From Micromonospora lupini str. Lupac 08 (GTDB lineage: Bacteria; Actinomycetota; Actinomycetes; Mycobacteriales; Micromonosporaceae), in the NCBI RefSeq assembly GCF_000297395.2, contig NZ_HF570108.1, positions 4,037,822 through 4,101,821 on the forward strand: a stretch of 64,000 nucleotides of DNA. Direction: 5' to 3'. The position numbers were made by a program, and so were the translations under genes. Shown piece by piece: positions 18,644 through 27,338 of the stretch. Numbering within the stretch: the first letter of the stretch is position 1; every line of letters starts with the position of its first letter. Below the pieces are notes generated by a model, which did not search any database, had not been told where the DNA came from, and saw nothing but the letters and a program-made list of their open reading frames with translations.

Positions 18644-19417
18644 ATGACGGACGCTCCCGAGGAGAGGCCGAGGCCCGCGGACCTGTGGCGTCGGCGGGGC
18701 GTCCGTGGGCTGACCATCGCCCGGGACGTGAGTGTCCGCGGTTGGCGGTGGTGGGCACGGACGTGGGATCGGCTGGTGGCCGCGCTCCAGGACGAGGCGC
18801 CCGTCGGGGCCGGGGCCGGCCCGTCCCCGCCGGGGCCGCTCATCGAACAGCGCGACGCGCCCCGGCTGATCGCGGTCCCCGCCCGGGGCTACGTGTACGC
18901 GTTCTACGTCCGCGCCACGTTCGCCTGGTCGTCACCGGCGAGCCTGCGCGCCGAGGTGTTGAGCTGGTACGTGCAGTACTTCCAGCCGAACGCGATCCAA
19001 CGGCTCACCCGGCTCGCCGCCGACGCCGCCCGGGACCTGCCGCCGCACCGGGCAGGTGATCTGGAGGTGGCGTTGCAGCGGGCGCTCGCCGACGAGCCGG
19101 AGTGGCGCTACCAGCGCGGCGACGTCCTCATCACCTGCCGACCCGACGCCGCCGTCCGGCTCGACGAGCGGATCATGCCGGCGCTCCAGCCGCACGTCGA
19201 CCGGATGGTGAAACTGGAGTACCAGTTCGACGAGCAGTTGCGCAGGGCCACGTACGCCGAGGAGCTGAGCCGGCGGTGGACGACGATCCTGGGCGAGCAC
19301 CTCGACGCGGACGCCGACCAGGAGGTGGCGGACGCCCGTCAGCACCTGCTCGACGCCCAGCGGGAGGCCGCGCGATGGATCGGTGAACTCCTTCACCTCC
19401 GCGCTACCAAATCTTGA
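18644..19417 (+). CDS. Unknown protein, paralogue of the gene at 31815-32696
   Basis: 257 residues, ATG with AAGGGG upstream. After a Trp-rich basic segment (GWRWWARTWDRLVAALQ) that could bind membranes as an amphipathic helix, the core reads VPARGYVYAFYVRATFAWSS, HRAGDLEVALQRALADEPEWRYQRG and LEYQFDEQLRRATYAEELSRRW. The same order of segments recurs in the protein at 31815, so they are clear paralogues. The layout faintly recalls band-7/SPFH-like proteins, which I cannot establish. No catalytic motif is visible. Confidence 0.7.
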   Translation: MTDAPEERPRPADLWRRRGVRGLTIARDVSVRGWRWWARTWDRLVAALQDEAPVGAGAGPSPPGPLIEQRDAPRLIAVPARGYVYAFYVRATFAWSSPASLRAEVLSWYVQYFQPNAIQRLTRLAADAARDLPPHRAGDLEVALQRALADEPEWRYQRGDVLITCRPDAAVRLDERIMPALQPHVDRMVKLEYQFDEQLRRATYAEELSRRWTTILGEHLDADADQEVADARQHLLDAQREAARWIGELLHLRATKS

Positions 19418-19492
19418 TCACGTAAACGAGGAAAGCTGGCTAGCATCCTTCCGTCCTTCCGCTCGGGAAGGCACGGGGGAGGAACGTACGCC

Positions 19493-19996
19493 ATGGAACT
19501 CGAACGCAACTGGAAGCCGTACGCCAAGGGCCCGGCGCTGCTCGTGCTGGCGGTGGTCCTGGCGTTCTCGCCGGAGATCCTGTCGGCGATGGGCCGGGAG
19601 TTCACCTTCGGCAACTGGGTCGGCTACGTGATGGCTCTGCTCGCCCTGATCGGCGGCCTGGGCGCGGTGCGGGAGAGCCGCCAGGCGTTCGCCGTCCGCA
19701 TCGGTGAGCAGGGCATCAACTGGACCAGGGGCGAGGCGACAGTGGACTTCGCCTGGTCGGACGTGACCCGGGTCGCGGTCGAGAAGAAGCCCAACGCCGG
19801 CAAGCTGGAGAAGCCGAGCATCCTGACCGTCTGGGTCGCCGACCAGACCGAGCGGGCGCTGTCGCCCGACATCGAGCTGACCGGGCTGCGTGGCTACCAC
19901 GTCGCCGACCTGAAGAGCACCAAGCAGTCGCGCGACCAGGTCGAGGCGGCCCTGCGCCAGTACGGCGGAGACCGCTACCCCGCACCGGCCAACTGA
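19493..19996 (+). CDS. Small membrane protein with PH-like cytoplasmic domain
   Basis: 167 residues, ATG with GGGAGG upstream. Two hydrophobic segments near the N-terminus (ALLVLAVVLAFSPEIL and YVMALLALIGGLGAV) are followed by a soluble beta-rich part (AFAVRIGEQGINWTRGEATV, FAWSDVTRVAVEKK) typical of bacterial PH-like domains in actinobacterial membrane proteins. Function unknown. Confidence 0.7.
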   Translation: MELERNWKPYAKGPALLVLAVVLAFSPEILSAMGREFTFGNWVGYVMALLALIGGLGAVRESRQAFAVRIGEQGINWTRGEATVDFAWSDVTRVAVEKKPNAGKLEKPSILTVWVADQTERALSPDIELTGLRGYHVADLKSTKQSRDQVEAALRQYGGDRYPAPAN

Positions 19997-20020
19997 CCCG
20001 TCGCCCTCTCGGAGCCCACA

Positions 20021-20488
20021 ATGTCGACGATGCCCACGCCCGGGGCCGTACCGCCCCCCGCCCTCCGCCCGCCCGCCGACGGGGAGTGCCAGTTCTGCGG
20101 CAGCCATCCCGCCGCCCACGTGTCATTCCAGTCGATGACCAGCATCGTGATCCTGTACGTCGTCTCCGCACAACGCGGCTGGATGTGCCGCAACTGCGGC
20201 CTCTCGCTGTACCGTCACCACGCGAACAAGACCATGCTCGCCGCGTGGTGGGGCGTCGGCATCATCGGCATTCCGATCTTCCTCGGCATCGACCGCCTCC
20301 GGCTGCGTCGCATCCTGCGGCTCGCCCCGCCCCAGCCCACGCCGGGGGTCGCGGCATCGCTGCCGGCGCCCCTGGACCCGGGCAAGCCGCTGATCCAACG
20401 CCCGGGCGCCATCCTGAGCATCGTCCTGGTGACAGTGCTCGTCCTGGTGATCGGCTGCGGAGCCCTGGCCTTCGGCGCCTCGGAGTAG
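20021..20488 (+). CDS. Membrane protein with zinc-ribbon-like N-terminus
   Basis: 155 residues. Two CxxC knuckles (CQFCGSHPAAH and CRNCGLSLYRHH) can coordinate zinc, then a hydrophobic segment (AAWWGVGIIGIPIFLGI), a Pro-rich loop and a second one (ILSIVLVTVLVLVIGCGALAF). This arrangement is common in actinobacterial hypothetical membrane proteins. It ends just before a long hairpin that probably terminates transcription. Confidence 0.7.
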   Translation: MSTMPTPGAVPPPALRPPADGECQFCGSHPAAHVSFQSMTSIVILYVVSAQRGWMCRNCGLSLYRHHANKTMLAAWWGVGIIGIPIFLGIDRLRLRRILRLAPPQPTPGVAASLPAPLDPGKPLIQRPGAILSIVLVTVLVLVIGCGALAFGASE

Positions 20489-20503
20489 CACTCCTCCCGC
20501 TCA

Positions 20504-20565
20504 TGATCACTTGATGCTGAGCAGTTGTCAGAGGCCCCGGAGAACTGTTCAGCATCAAGTGATCA
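20504..20565. terminator. Long inverted repeat between convergent genes
   Basis: Arms of 23 bp at 20504-20526 and 20543-20565 are complementary with one mismatch, around a 16-nt loop. The element separates two converging genes and the right arm includes the stop codon of the minus-strand DUF559 gene. It probably ends transcription from both sides. The arms themselves are AT-richer than the surroundings. Confidence 0.8.
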
Positions 20566-21513
20566 CGAGTGAGTGCGGCGACTGTCGAGGATTGCCAGGG
20601 TTTCCTGCCGGATCTGGGCGGGGTTCGCCACGAGGCGGCGGTGAGTGAAGCGGACGACGAGAATCCCGATCGTGGCCAGTAGGGCGTCGCGGCGAAGGTC
20701 GATCTCGCGCTCGGCCGGATCGGCGTGGGTGCCGGCGCCGTCCAGTTCGACGTTGACGCGCTCCACCTCGGCGAACATGTCGAGATAGATGGTTCGGGCA
20801 CCGACCCGCACCCGCACCTGTCGGGTGAACGCCGGCATACCGGGGCCCGTGAAGACTCGATCGTGGCCCCAGATCTCCAGCGGGCTGCGGCAACCGGCGG
20901 CGAGCCGATCCAGCAGATCGCGCAGCGCGGCGCGATCGGTGATCCGTGGCACCTCGGCGAGGGCGGCGACGAGTCGCTGTGGCGTGGTGAGCCGGTCGTT
21001 GACCGCCCTGATGAGGGGCCCGGGGCGGTCAACTGGCGGCAGCAGCGGCCAACAGTCCACCAGGGTCCGGTCGAGCCGCGTCACCGGCAACCCACCCCGC
21101 ACCACCACCTGCGGCGGCCCAATGGCGAAGCCGGCGCGATGGCGTACCACGAGATGCGGCCGACCCCGCAGGCCCGACCCGGCGGGCAGGTCGAGGTGCA
21201 CCGGCTCGTTGGGTGGCTGGCAGCGTAGACCCCAAATGTCGAGCGCGGTCAGTCGACTGAACGCCCCACGGCCGTCGGCATACGCGAGGGCTGCCCCGCG
21301 CGCCAACTCGGGCTCGACCCGGGCCAGAATCGGCCCCTCCGCACCCGTGCTGGCGATCAGGGTGGCGTCCAGGTAGACCCCGGGCAACGGGCGCACCAAC
21401 CGACCCGCCCGACAGGCAGCCTGGACTGTCCAGTCAGGTGCTACTCGCACCACGTCCTGCCAGGTGCAGATTCCACCGCCGGAGACCAGCAGGGCACGCA
21501 GTCGCGGGTCCAC
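20563..21513 (-). CDS. AbiEi-like winged helix plus DUF559 (Vsr-like) protein, copy 1
   Basis: 316 residues from a GTG at 21513, chosen because length and N-terminus then match the paralogue at 35485-36441. The N-terminal part (GICTWQDVVRVAPDWTVQAA, CRAGRLVRPLPGVYLD) is the AbiEi/type IV antitoxin-like domain. The C-terminal part (IYLDMFAEVERVNVELDGAG, REIDLRRDALLATIGILVVRF) is the DUF559 nuclease-like fold. No cognate AbiEii toxin is adjacent, so an antitoxin role is unsupported; a DNA-related or regulatory role is inferred. Confidence 0.75.
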   Translation of the reverse strand: MDPRLRALLVSGGGICTWQDVVRVAPDWTVQAACRAGRLVRPLPGVYLDATLIASTGAEGPILARVEPELARGAALAYADGRGAFSRLTALDIWGLRCQPPNEPVHLDLPAGSGLRGRPHLVVRHRAGFAIGPPQVVVRGGLPVTRLDRTLVDCWPLLPPVDRPGPLIRAVNDRLTTPQRLVAALAEVPRITDRAALRDLLDRLAAGCRSPLEIWGHDRVFTGPGMPAFTRQVRVRVGARTIYLDMFAEVERVNVELDGAGTHADPAEREIDLRRDALLATIGILVVRFTHRRLVANPAQIRQETLAILDSRRTHS

Positions 21514-21565
21514 GGGCCCGACCCTGCCGCACCAAGCTGCGTGACATTGCTGGTTTGAAACCCAC

Positions 21566-21593
21566 TGTGGACAAGGCATGAACCTGTGGACAG
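21566..21593. promoter_or_regulatory. Paired DnaA-box-like sites upstream of DUF559 gene copy 1
   Basis: TGTGGACAA at 21566-21574 and TGTGGACAG at 21585-21593, with starts 19 bp apart, begin 53 bp upstream of the chosen GTG. The same arrangement lies at nearly the same distance before the second DUF559 gene. The first site equals the actinobacterial DnaA-box consensus, but a role as an operator is more likely than origin function here. Confidence 0.5.
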
Positions 21594-21784
21594 CGGCCCA
21601 CACCTGGTCCGTTTGTGATACGGCCCGTCAGGCTCCCCGGAAAGAGCATGAATGGAGAAAGACACTCGGCGGACGGGATGAGATCGTGGCTGCGCGGCGA
21701 CTGTCACGCCGCCCCGCACGGGCAGCCCGCCGCGAGAGGCGCGGCCCGGTCGGGCCGCGGTTAACGGCTGGAGGGCGGATCATC

Positions 21785-22348
21785 ATGGCGCACATCGATC
21801 TCGGGATCGACGAGAAGGAGTTTCCCGGCGTCACCGGCCCGATGCGGTACCGCCCGGAGACGGCGAAGCCGCTCAACGAGCTGGCCGAGGTGCTGCTGCG
21901 CGGCCCGCACACGCTTCCGGCCGGCGAGCGCGAGCTGATCGCCGCGTACGTCTCCGGGCGCAACGAGTGCACCTTCTGCTGCGCGTCGCACTCGGCGTTC
22001 GCCGCCGCCCAGCTCGACGAGGGCATGAGCCTCGTCGACCAGGTACGCGCGGACCTCGACACCGCCCCGATCTCGGCCAAGCTGCGGGCGCTGCTGCGCA
22101 TCGCCGGCGCGGTGCAGATCAGTGGCCGCAACGTCACGACCGAGCTGGTCGCCGACGCCCGCGCCGAGGGCGCCACCGACCTGGAGATCCACGACACCGT
22201 GCTGATCGCCGCAGCGTTCTGCATGTTCAACAGGTACGTCGACGGCCTGGGCACCTTCGCGCCCGAGGGCCAGGAGGCGTACGCCGGAATGGCGCACCGG
22301 ATCGTCGAGTTCGGCTACGGGTCCCCGGCCGGCGCGCCGGCGGTCTGA
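21785..22348 (+). CDS. AhpD/carboxymuconolactone-decarboxylase-like peroxidase
   Basis: 187 residues, ATG with a GGAGGG site. It contains the AhpD-type motif ECTFCCASH (Glu, Cys-x-x-Cys, His), the redox centre of alkylhydroperoxidase-like proteins, followed by the helical ALLRIAGAVQISGRNVTTEL region. Such enzymes reduce peroxides through the Cys pair in the cytoplasm, but many are uncharacterised. Upstream lies the intergenic region shared with the divergent DUF559 gene. Confidence 0.8.
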   Translation: MAHIDLGIDEKEFPGVTGPMRYRPETAKPLNELAEVLLRGPHTLPAGERELIAAYVSGRNECTFCCASHSAFAAAQLDEGMSLVDQVRADLDTAPISAKLRALLRIAGAVQISGRNVTTELVADARAEGATDLEIHDTVLIAAAFCMFNRYVDGLGTFAPEGQEAYAGMAHRIVEFGYGSPAGAPAV

Positions 22349-22439
22349 GCACAACCACGGGTGACCGCACCCCGATCCCCCTGCGATCGTCGACTGGCAC
22401 GCCCGATGAAGCCCGTCGGCCGTGCGGTTGGAGGGATCG

Positions 22440-23603
22440 ATGGACCGTCCCCGTTTTCTGCTCGACGCCGCCCAGCGGCTCCGAGCCGACATGGTCGACC
22501 GGCTGAGCACACTCGTCTCCCGCGAGTCGGCGCCGGGTTCGCTGCCCCAGCTCGAATCCTGCGCCGACCTGCTCGCCGACTGGGGGCAGGAGGTGCTCGG
22601 CCGGCCCACCCACCGGGTCGTGATCGACGGTCTGCCGCACCTGCTGTGGCCGGCCACCGACCAGCGTGTGCTGCTGCTCGGCCACTTCGACACCGTCTTC
22701 CCGGTGGGCACGATCCGGGCCCGGCCGTTCGACGTGCGTGGAGACGTGGCGACCGGGCCCGGCGTGTGCGACATGAAGGCCGGCATCGTGCAGATGGTCA
22801 CGGCCCTGGGCCTGGTCGAGGACACCTCGACCGTCGGCGTGCTGCTCACCTGCGACGAGGAGACCGGGTCCGGCACGTCGCGGGACCTGATCGAACGGGA
22901 GGCGCGACGCTCGGGCGCGGTACTGGTCTGCGAGGCGGCCACCCCGGACGGGCAGCTGAAGGTGGCCCGCAAGGGTGGCTCGGTCTACCGCGTCACCGTC
23001 TCGGGTCGGGCGGCCCACGCCGGCGTCGAGCCGCAGCGCGGGGTCAACGCCACTGTCGAGGTCGCCCACCAGGTTCTCACGCTGGGCAGGCTCGGCGCGG
23101 CCGACAGCGACGGCACCTCGGTCACGCCGACAGTGCTGTCCGCCGGCACCACGACGAACACGGTGCCCGAGCGCGCCAGCCTGGCCGTGGACGTCCGGGC
23201 CTGGACGAGGGACGAGCTCGAACGCGTCGACCACGCCATCCGCGGGCTCGTTCCGTTCCTGCCCGAGGCGACGCTCGCCGTGCACGGTGGCATCAACCGC
23301 TACCCGATGTCGGCGGAGCTGGCGCGGCCACTGCTGGAGGTGGCCCAGTCGATCGCCCGCCGGCTGGGCATCCCACGCCTGACCGGCGCGTACGCCGCCG
23401 GCGCCTCCGACGGCAACTTCACCGCAGCGCTCGGCGTGCCGACGCTTGACGGCCTGGGCGCGGTCGGCGGTGGAGCGCACGCCGCCGACGAGTACGTCTG
23501 CCTCGACCGGATGCCCGAACGAACGGCGCTGCTGGCCGGGCTCGTCGACGCGCTGTCCACGATGGAGCGTCTCGGACCGCGACGCGTCGACGACATCCCG
23601 TAA
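22440..23603 (+). CDS. M20-family metallopeptidase (carboxypeptidase G2-like)
   Basis: 387 residues; ATG at 22440 preceded by GGAGGG. The M20 metal-site signature is complete: GHFDTVFPVG (His, Asp), CDMKAG (bridging Asp), DEETGSG (catalytic and metal Glu), and a late GGGAHAADE His. A dimerisation domain follows GRAAHAGVEP. The enzyme removes an acyl or amino acid group from a peptide or folate-like substrate; the precise substrate is unknown. The next gene, a carboxylate-amine ligase, starts 42 bp later, so they may act on the same kind of gamma-glutamyl or amide bond. Confidence 0.85.
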   Translation: MDRPRFLLDAAQRLRADMVDRLSTLVSRESAPGSLPQLESCADLLADWGQEVLGRPTHRVVIDGLPHLLWPATDQRVLLLGHFDTVFPVGTIRARPFDVRGDVATGPGVCDMKAGIVQMVTALGLVEDTSTVGVLLTCDEETGSGTSRDLIEREARRSGAVLVCEAATPDGQLKVARKGGSVYRVTVSGRAAHAGVEPQRGVNATVEVAHQVLTLGRLGAADSDGTSVTPTVLSAGTTTNTVPERASLAVDVRAWTRDELERVDHAIRGLVPFLPEATLAVHGGINRYPMSAELARPLLEVAQSIARRLGIPRLTGAYAAGASDGNFTAALGVPTLDGLGAVGGGAHAADEYVCLDRMPERTALLAGLVDALSTMERLGPRRVDDIP

Positions 23604-23644
23604 CGTTCTCGGTGCCGGCGAACGACCGGCAGCGAGGACGCGAC

Positions 23645-24775
23645 ATGACGACGGGACAGCAATTGGGCCCGCCCCCGCTCGGCGTCGAGGAGGAGTTCCT
23701 CGTCGTCGACGCCGACCGGGGCGAGGTCGTACCGCGGGCGGCCACCGTCGTCGACGGCGCGCGCCCGACGCTCGGCGCCCGGGTGGGCGGCGAGATCACC
23801 ACCTTGCAGATCGAGACGCGCACCGACCCGTGCCAGAGCGTCGACGACCTCGCCGCCCAGCTCGTCGAGGGCAGGGCCGCCATCCAGGCCGCCGCCCGCT
23901 CGGCGGGCCTGCGGGTGATCGCCAGCGGCTCGCCGGTGCTGGGCCAGGCGGTGCCGCCGCCGCTGACCCAGGGGCCACGCCAGGATCGGGGCACCGCCAC
24001 CTTCCGTGGGCTGCACGACGAGCTGGCGATCTGCGCCGTCCACGTCCACGTGGAGCAGCCCGACCGGGACCGGGCCGTGCTGATCGGCAACCACCTGCGC
24101 GCACACCTGCCGGCGCTGCTCGCCCTCACCGCCAACTCGCCCTACTGGGCGGAGCGCGACACCGGCTACGCGAGTTGGCGCAGCGTCACGTGGGGGCGCT
24201 GGCCGGTGGCCGGCCCGCCGCCGTACCTGACGTCCGCCCGGCAGTACGACGACCACGTGGACATGCTTCTCGACGCGGGCGCACTCGTCGACCACGGCAC
24301 GATCTTCTGGGATCTCCGGCTGTCCACACACCACCCCACGCTCGAGGTACGGGTGGCCGACGTGCCCGTCACCGCCGCCGAGTCCGCAGCACTCGCCGCC
24401 CTGGTGCGGGCCCTGGTGGTCGTCGCCGGCGAGGCCGTCGACCGGGGCGACGAGGGCCCGCGGCTGGTCCCCGAGCTGCTGCGGCTCGCCTACTGGCGGG
24501 CCGCCCGCGACGGCATGGGCGGCCACGGCGTCGACGTCGCCACGGGTCGGCTGCTGCCCGCGGCGGCCCTCGCCGAACGGCTTGTCGAGCGCGCCCGGCC
24601 GGCGCTGGACGCGGCGGGCGACCGCGAACGGGTGCAGCGCTGGCTGACGTGGCTCGCGGCGGACGGTGACGGCGCGACCCGTCAGCGGGCCGCCCACGCG
24701 GTGCGCGGACGACTGACCGACGTCGTCGACGAGATCGCCAGCCGGACCGCGCCCGAAGAGGGCACACCTGCGTAA
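23645..24775 (+). CDS. YbdK-type carboxylate-amine ligase, copy 1
   Basis: 376 residues. The N-terminal LGVEEEFLVVDADRGEVVP is the GCS2/YbdK hallmark, with VGGEITTLQIETRTDPC and the inner HVHVEQPDRDRAV motif. Family members are weak ATP-dependent glutamate-cysteine ligases; their natural substrates are often unknown. A second copy lies at 45927-47060. Adjacent genes are an M20 peptidase upstream and a flavin dehalogenase-like gene downstream. Confidence 0.85.
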   Translation: MTTGQQLGPPPLGVEEEFLVVDADRGEVVPRAATVVDGARPTLGARVGGEITTLQIETRTDPCQSVDDLAAQLVEGRAAIQAAARSAGLRVIASGSPVLGQAVPPPLTQGPRQDRGTATFRGLHDELAICAVHVHVEQPDRDRAVLIGNHLRAHLPALLALTANSPYWAERDTGYASWRSVTWGRWPVAGPPPYLTSARQYDDHVDMLLDAGALVDHGTIFWDLRLSTHHPTLEVRVADVPVTAAESAALAALVRALVVVAGEAVDRGDEGPRLVPELLRLAYWRAARDGMGGHGVDVATGRLLPAAALAERLVERARPALDAAGDRERVQRWLTWLAADGDGATRQRAAHAVRGRLTDVVDEIASRTAPEEGTPA

Positions 24776-24876
24776 CGACAAGCCTGCCGGGCTCGGCGAT
24801 GCTGGAGGAACCGGATGTCGGCGGCAGGCAGACGCTCCCCGCGCAGACCGGCACACTGAGGCAGGGGAGGCCACAG

Positions 24877-25539
24877 GTGAACGACACCGACCTGATACCC
24901 AGGGTCCCCGTCCAGCACCACCGCAGGCCGCCGGCGGAGATGGTGCGCGAGGCCGAGGCGTTCGCGCAGCGGATGGCGCAGCGCCGGTCGGTGCGCGACT
25001 TCGCCGGCGATCCCCTGCCCGACGGGGTGGTCGAGGCCGCCATCCGAGCCGCGTCGACAGCGCCCAGCGGCGCCAACGTGCAGCCGTGGCGGTTCGTCGT
25101 CCTGACCGACCCGGCCCGCAAACGCCGGCTGCGCGAGGCCGCCGAAGCCGAGGAACGCGCGTTCTACGACCGTCGCGCCTCGGCGGAGTGGCTGGGTGCG
25201 ATCGCCGCTCTCGGCACCGACTGGCGCAAGCCGTTCCTGGAGACCGCACCGGCCGTCATCGTCGTGTTCGAGGTGCACCAGGGGCCGCACAGCCCGAAGC
25301 CGTACTACGTCAAGGAGTCCGTCGGCATCGCGGTCGGCCTGCTGATCACCGCGCTGCACCACGCCGGCCTGGTCACGCTCACCCACACGCCCAGCCCGAT
25401 GCGGTTCCTCAACGAGGTGTGCGAGCGGCCACCGGAGGAGCGCCCGTACGTCGTCATGCCCGTCGGTTATCCCACCTCGGACGCCCACGTCCCCGACCTG
25501 CCCCGCAAACCCCTCGACGAGATCATGATCCGGTGGTGA
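24877..25539 (+). CDS. Iodotyrosine-deiodinase-like nitroreductase-family flavoprotein
   Basis: 220 residues; GTG with GGGGAGG 6 nt upstream. Compared with vertebrate iodotyrosine deiodinase (IYD), the nitroreductase fold matches: RRSVRDF, TAPSGANVQPW, TAPAVIVVFE, YYVKESVGIAVGLLITAL, HAGLVTLTHTPSPMRF and a C-terminal PDLPRKPLDEIMIRW. Residues that clamp the zwitterion of halotyrosine in IYD appear conserved: Glu93 and Tyr97 (ERAFY) and Lys118 (TDWRK). I infer an FMN-dependent reductive dehalogenase or related reductase in the cytoplasm. It converges with and overlaps the next gene by 17 bp. Confidence 0.75.
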   Translation: MNDTDLIPRVPVQHHRRPPAEMVREAEAFAQRMAQRRSVRDFAGDPLPDGVVEAAIRAASTAPSGANVQPWRFVVLTDPARKRRLREAAEAEERAFYDRRASAEWLGAIAALGTDWRKPFLETAPAVIVVFEVHQGPHSPKPYYVKESVGIAVGLLITALHHAGLVTLTHTPSPMRFLNEVCERPPEERPYVVMPVGYPTSDAHVPDLPRKPLDEIMIRW

Positions 25540-27067
25540 GGTCCCCGGTCAGGAACTCGACCAACGGCTCCACGTGTCGGTCCGGACGTCGCCACTCGGC
25601 GAGCAGATCCTCCAGCAGATGCTGCTCGGCGACGAGTTCAGCGCCGCGGTAACGCCTGATCACCGGGTGGATGAAGGCGCTCTCCCGGGCGCGGTCGGGG
25701 GTCGGGTGCCGGTCGATGGCGAAGACGTCGCCGTAGTCGTCGCGGCCCCACCGCAGCGCGAGCGTGTACCACTGCGTGGCTGCCGCGAAGCGCTCCACTG
25801 CGTAGTCCTCCGGCAGGTCCTCGTAGTGGTGGATGTCGCCTGTGGCGTCGTCGCGGACGAAGACGTCACACAGGTACTCGAACTGCGTCCACAGCGCCGA
25901 GGACCAGTTGACCCGGTCGAGCATCAGCTTCGTCAGCGACACGGCGTCGGCCGGCGTCGTCGCGTACGACAGCGGCACGCCGTCGTAGCGCTCCCGCAGG
26001 ATCCGGGTGAACGTCCGCAGGTTGTACCGGAAGCCGTCGATGAACGGCGACGACGCGTGCTTGGCGTCGCGGGCCTGGGCGATGGTGCCGGCGAAGTACA
26101 GGTCGTCGACGTTGCTCGACTGCCAGTCGGGGCGCAGACCGGGCATGCGGCCGTCGCGCACCATGTCGGGTCGGGACGTCTCGTCGAACAGCGCCGTGTC
26201 CATCCGGAAGCCCGTGCACCGCAGCACCGTGTGGTAGTCCAGCTCGGCGGTCTCCCCCTGGGCATGGGTGTACGTGATCGACACCCGGAACCGCCCGTCG
26301 ACGGGCCGGATCTCGTCGATCGTGCAGTCCAGCACCGAGTGCAGCGTCTTGAACTGGTAGCTGTCGAGGATCGCGCCGTACTGACCGCGTACGTCACCGG
26401 GGTGTTTGGTGTTCCACGCCAGCCGCAGCGGCTGCCGGCTGGCGAGGTGCACCATCGACGCCCGGCCGAGGATGGCCGACGCGGTCTCGAAGGCGGAGTT
26501 GCCCTTGCCGATGATCAGGACCCGCTGACCGTCGTACGCCGTGGGGTCGACGACCATGTCCTCGTACCCGATGGCATGTTCGATGCCCTTGATGGCCGGC
26601 ACGAAGGGCCGGCCCCAGCCGGTCGCGACGACCAGGCAGCGCGCACGCACGTCGCCTCGGTCGGTGCTGACGGTGAAGCCGTCGTCGGTCCGCGTGATCC
26701 GCTCGACAGTCGTGCCGAAGCGGATGTTGAGCTGGTGGACCCGCTGGAACTCGGCGAGGTAGCGCACCAGGTCGTCGGCGGCCGGCAGATACTCGTCGCT
26801 GAAGCGTGGGAACAGCAGGTCCGGGGAGTCGTTGAGCAGCGAGTTCCAGTCCCAGCGCAGGCGAATCTCCGGATCGGCGCTGTCGGTGTGCACCTTGTTC
26901 AGCGAGATGAGCCGCCGGTGGCGCGGAAACCGCCGGAAGAAGCCGCCGGGCTCGTCGCCGCTCTCCAGTGTCAGGTAGTCGGCGCCGTGTTGCTGCAGGT
27001 AGTAGCTCAGTTGGAGGCCGGCGGGCCCCGCCCCGACGATGACGTACCGGTGTTCGCTGCTGACCAT
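25523..27067 (-). CDS. FOXRED2-like FAD-dependent NAD(P)H oxidoreductase
   Basis: 514 residues from ATG 27067 (AAGGG upstream). It carries two Rossmann motifs: FAD-binding VIVGAGPAGLQLSYYL at the N-terminus and a second VLIIGKGNSAFETASAI about residue 185, plus VVATGWG. Sequence around FFRRFPRHRRLISLNKVHTD closely resembles eukaryotic FOXRED2-type flavoproteins. These act as monooxygenases or oxidoreductases; the substrate is unknown. Its 3' end overlaps the converging IYD-like gene, so the pair may interfere transcriptionally. Confidence 0.75.
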   Translation of the reverse strand: MVSSEHRYVIVGAGPAGLQLSYYLQQHGADYLTLESGDEPGGFFRRFPRHRRLISLNKVHTDSADPEIRLRWDWNSLLNDSPDLLFPRFSDEYLPAADDLVRYLAEFQRVHQLNIRFGTTVERITRTDDGFTVSTDRGDVRARCLVVATGWGRPFVPAIKGIEHAIGYEDMVVDPTAYDGQRVLIIGKGNSAFETASAILGRASMVHLASRQPLRLAWNTKHPGDVRGQYGAILDSYQFKTLHSVLDCTIDEIRPVDGRFRVSITYTHAQGETAELDYHTVLRCTGFRMDTALFDETSRPDMVRDGRMPGLRPDWQSSNVDDLYFAGTIAQARDAKHASSPFIDGFRYNLRTFTRILRERYDGVPLSYATTPADAVSLTKLMLDRVNWSSALWTQFEYLCDVFVRDDATGDIHHYEDLPEDYAVERFAAATQWYTLALRWGRDDYGDVFAIDRHPTPDRARESAFIHPVIRRYRGAELVAEQHLLEDLLAEWRRPDRHVEPLVEFLTGDLTTGS

Positions 27068-27137
27068 CCTGCGGCCCTTCGACGGAGGAACGAATCCATC
27101 GACCATGGGATGCGAAGCGAAAAGTGTCAATGCCCGG

Positions 27138-27338
27138 TCACTGCCGGTCACTTCGACGAGATTTGTTGGCGGCGAGGCCGACGAGTGCGGTGACGATGGT
27201 CCCGACGGCCGCCACCGAAGCGGTCGCCGTACCCTCGGGGCCGGGCAGCGGCGGCCACCAGAAGTACCGCGCTGGGCCCGCGCCGACCGCCAGGGTTCGC
27301 TGCGGCAGGGCGAGCGGCGACAGCCAGCTCTCGTGCCG
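27138..27338 (-). pseudogene. Coding-like fragment in frame after the Crp stop, with one membrane helix
   Basis: Directly downstream of the TGA of the Crp/Fnr gene, the same frame continues for 66 codons with good coding character: AVGAGPARYFWWPPLPGPE, then a hydrophobic segment TASVAAVGTIVTALVGLA ending NKSRRSDRQ. No convincing start codon or ribosome site precedes it. It could be a remnant of a membrane protein, or the former tail of a longer Crp-domain protein cut by a stop mutation. Confidence 0.4.

Noticed and set aside
20563..21513. Type IV toxin-antitoxin system (AbiEi/AbiEii)
   Set aside because: The AbiEi-like domain is fused to DUF559 and no AbiEii nucleotidyltransferase gene is adjacent, at either copy.
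21566..21593. Replication origin from DnaA-box-like sites
   Set aside because: Only two sites, no dnaA/dnaN context and no AT-rich unwinding region; a shared operator is more economical.
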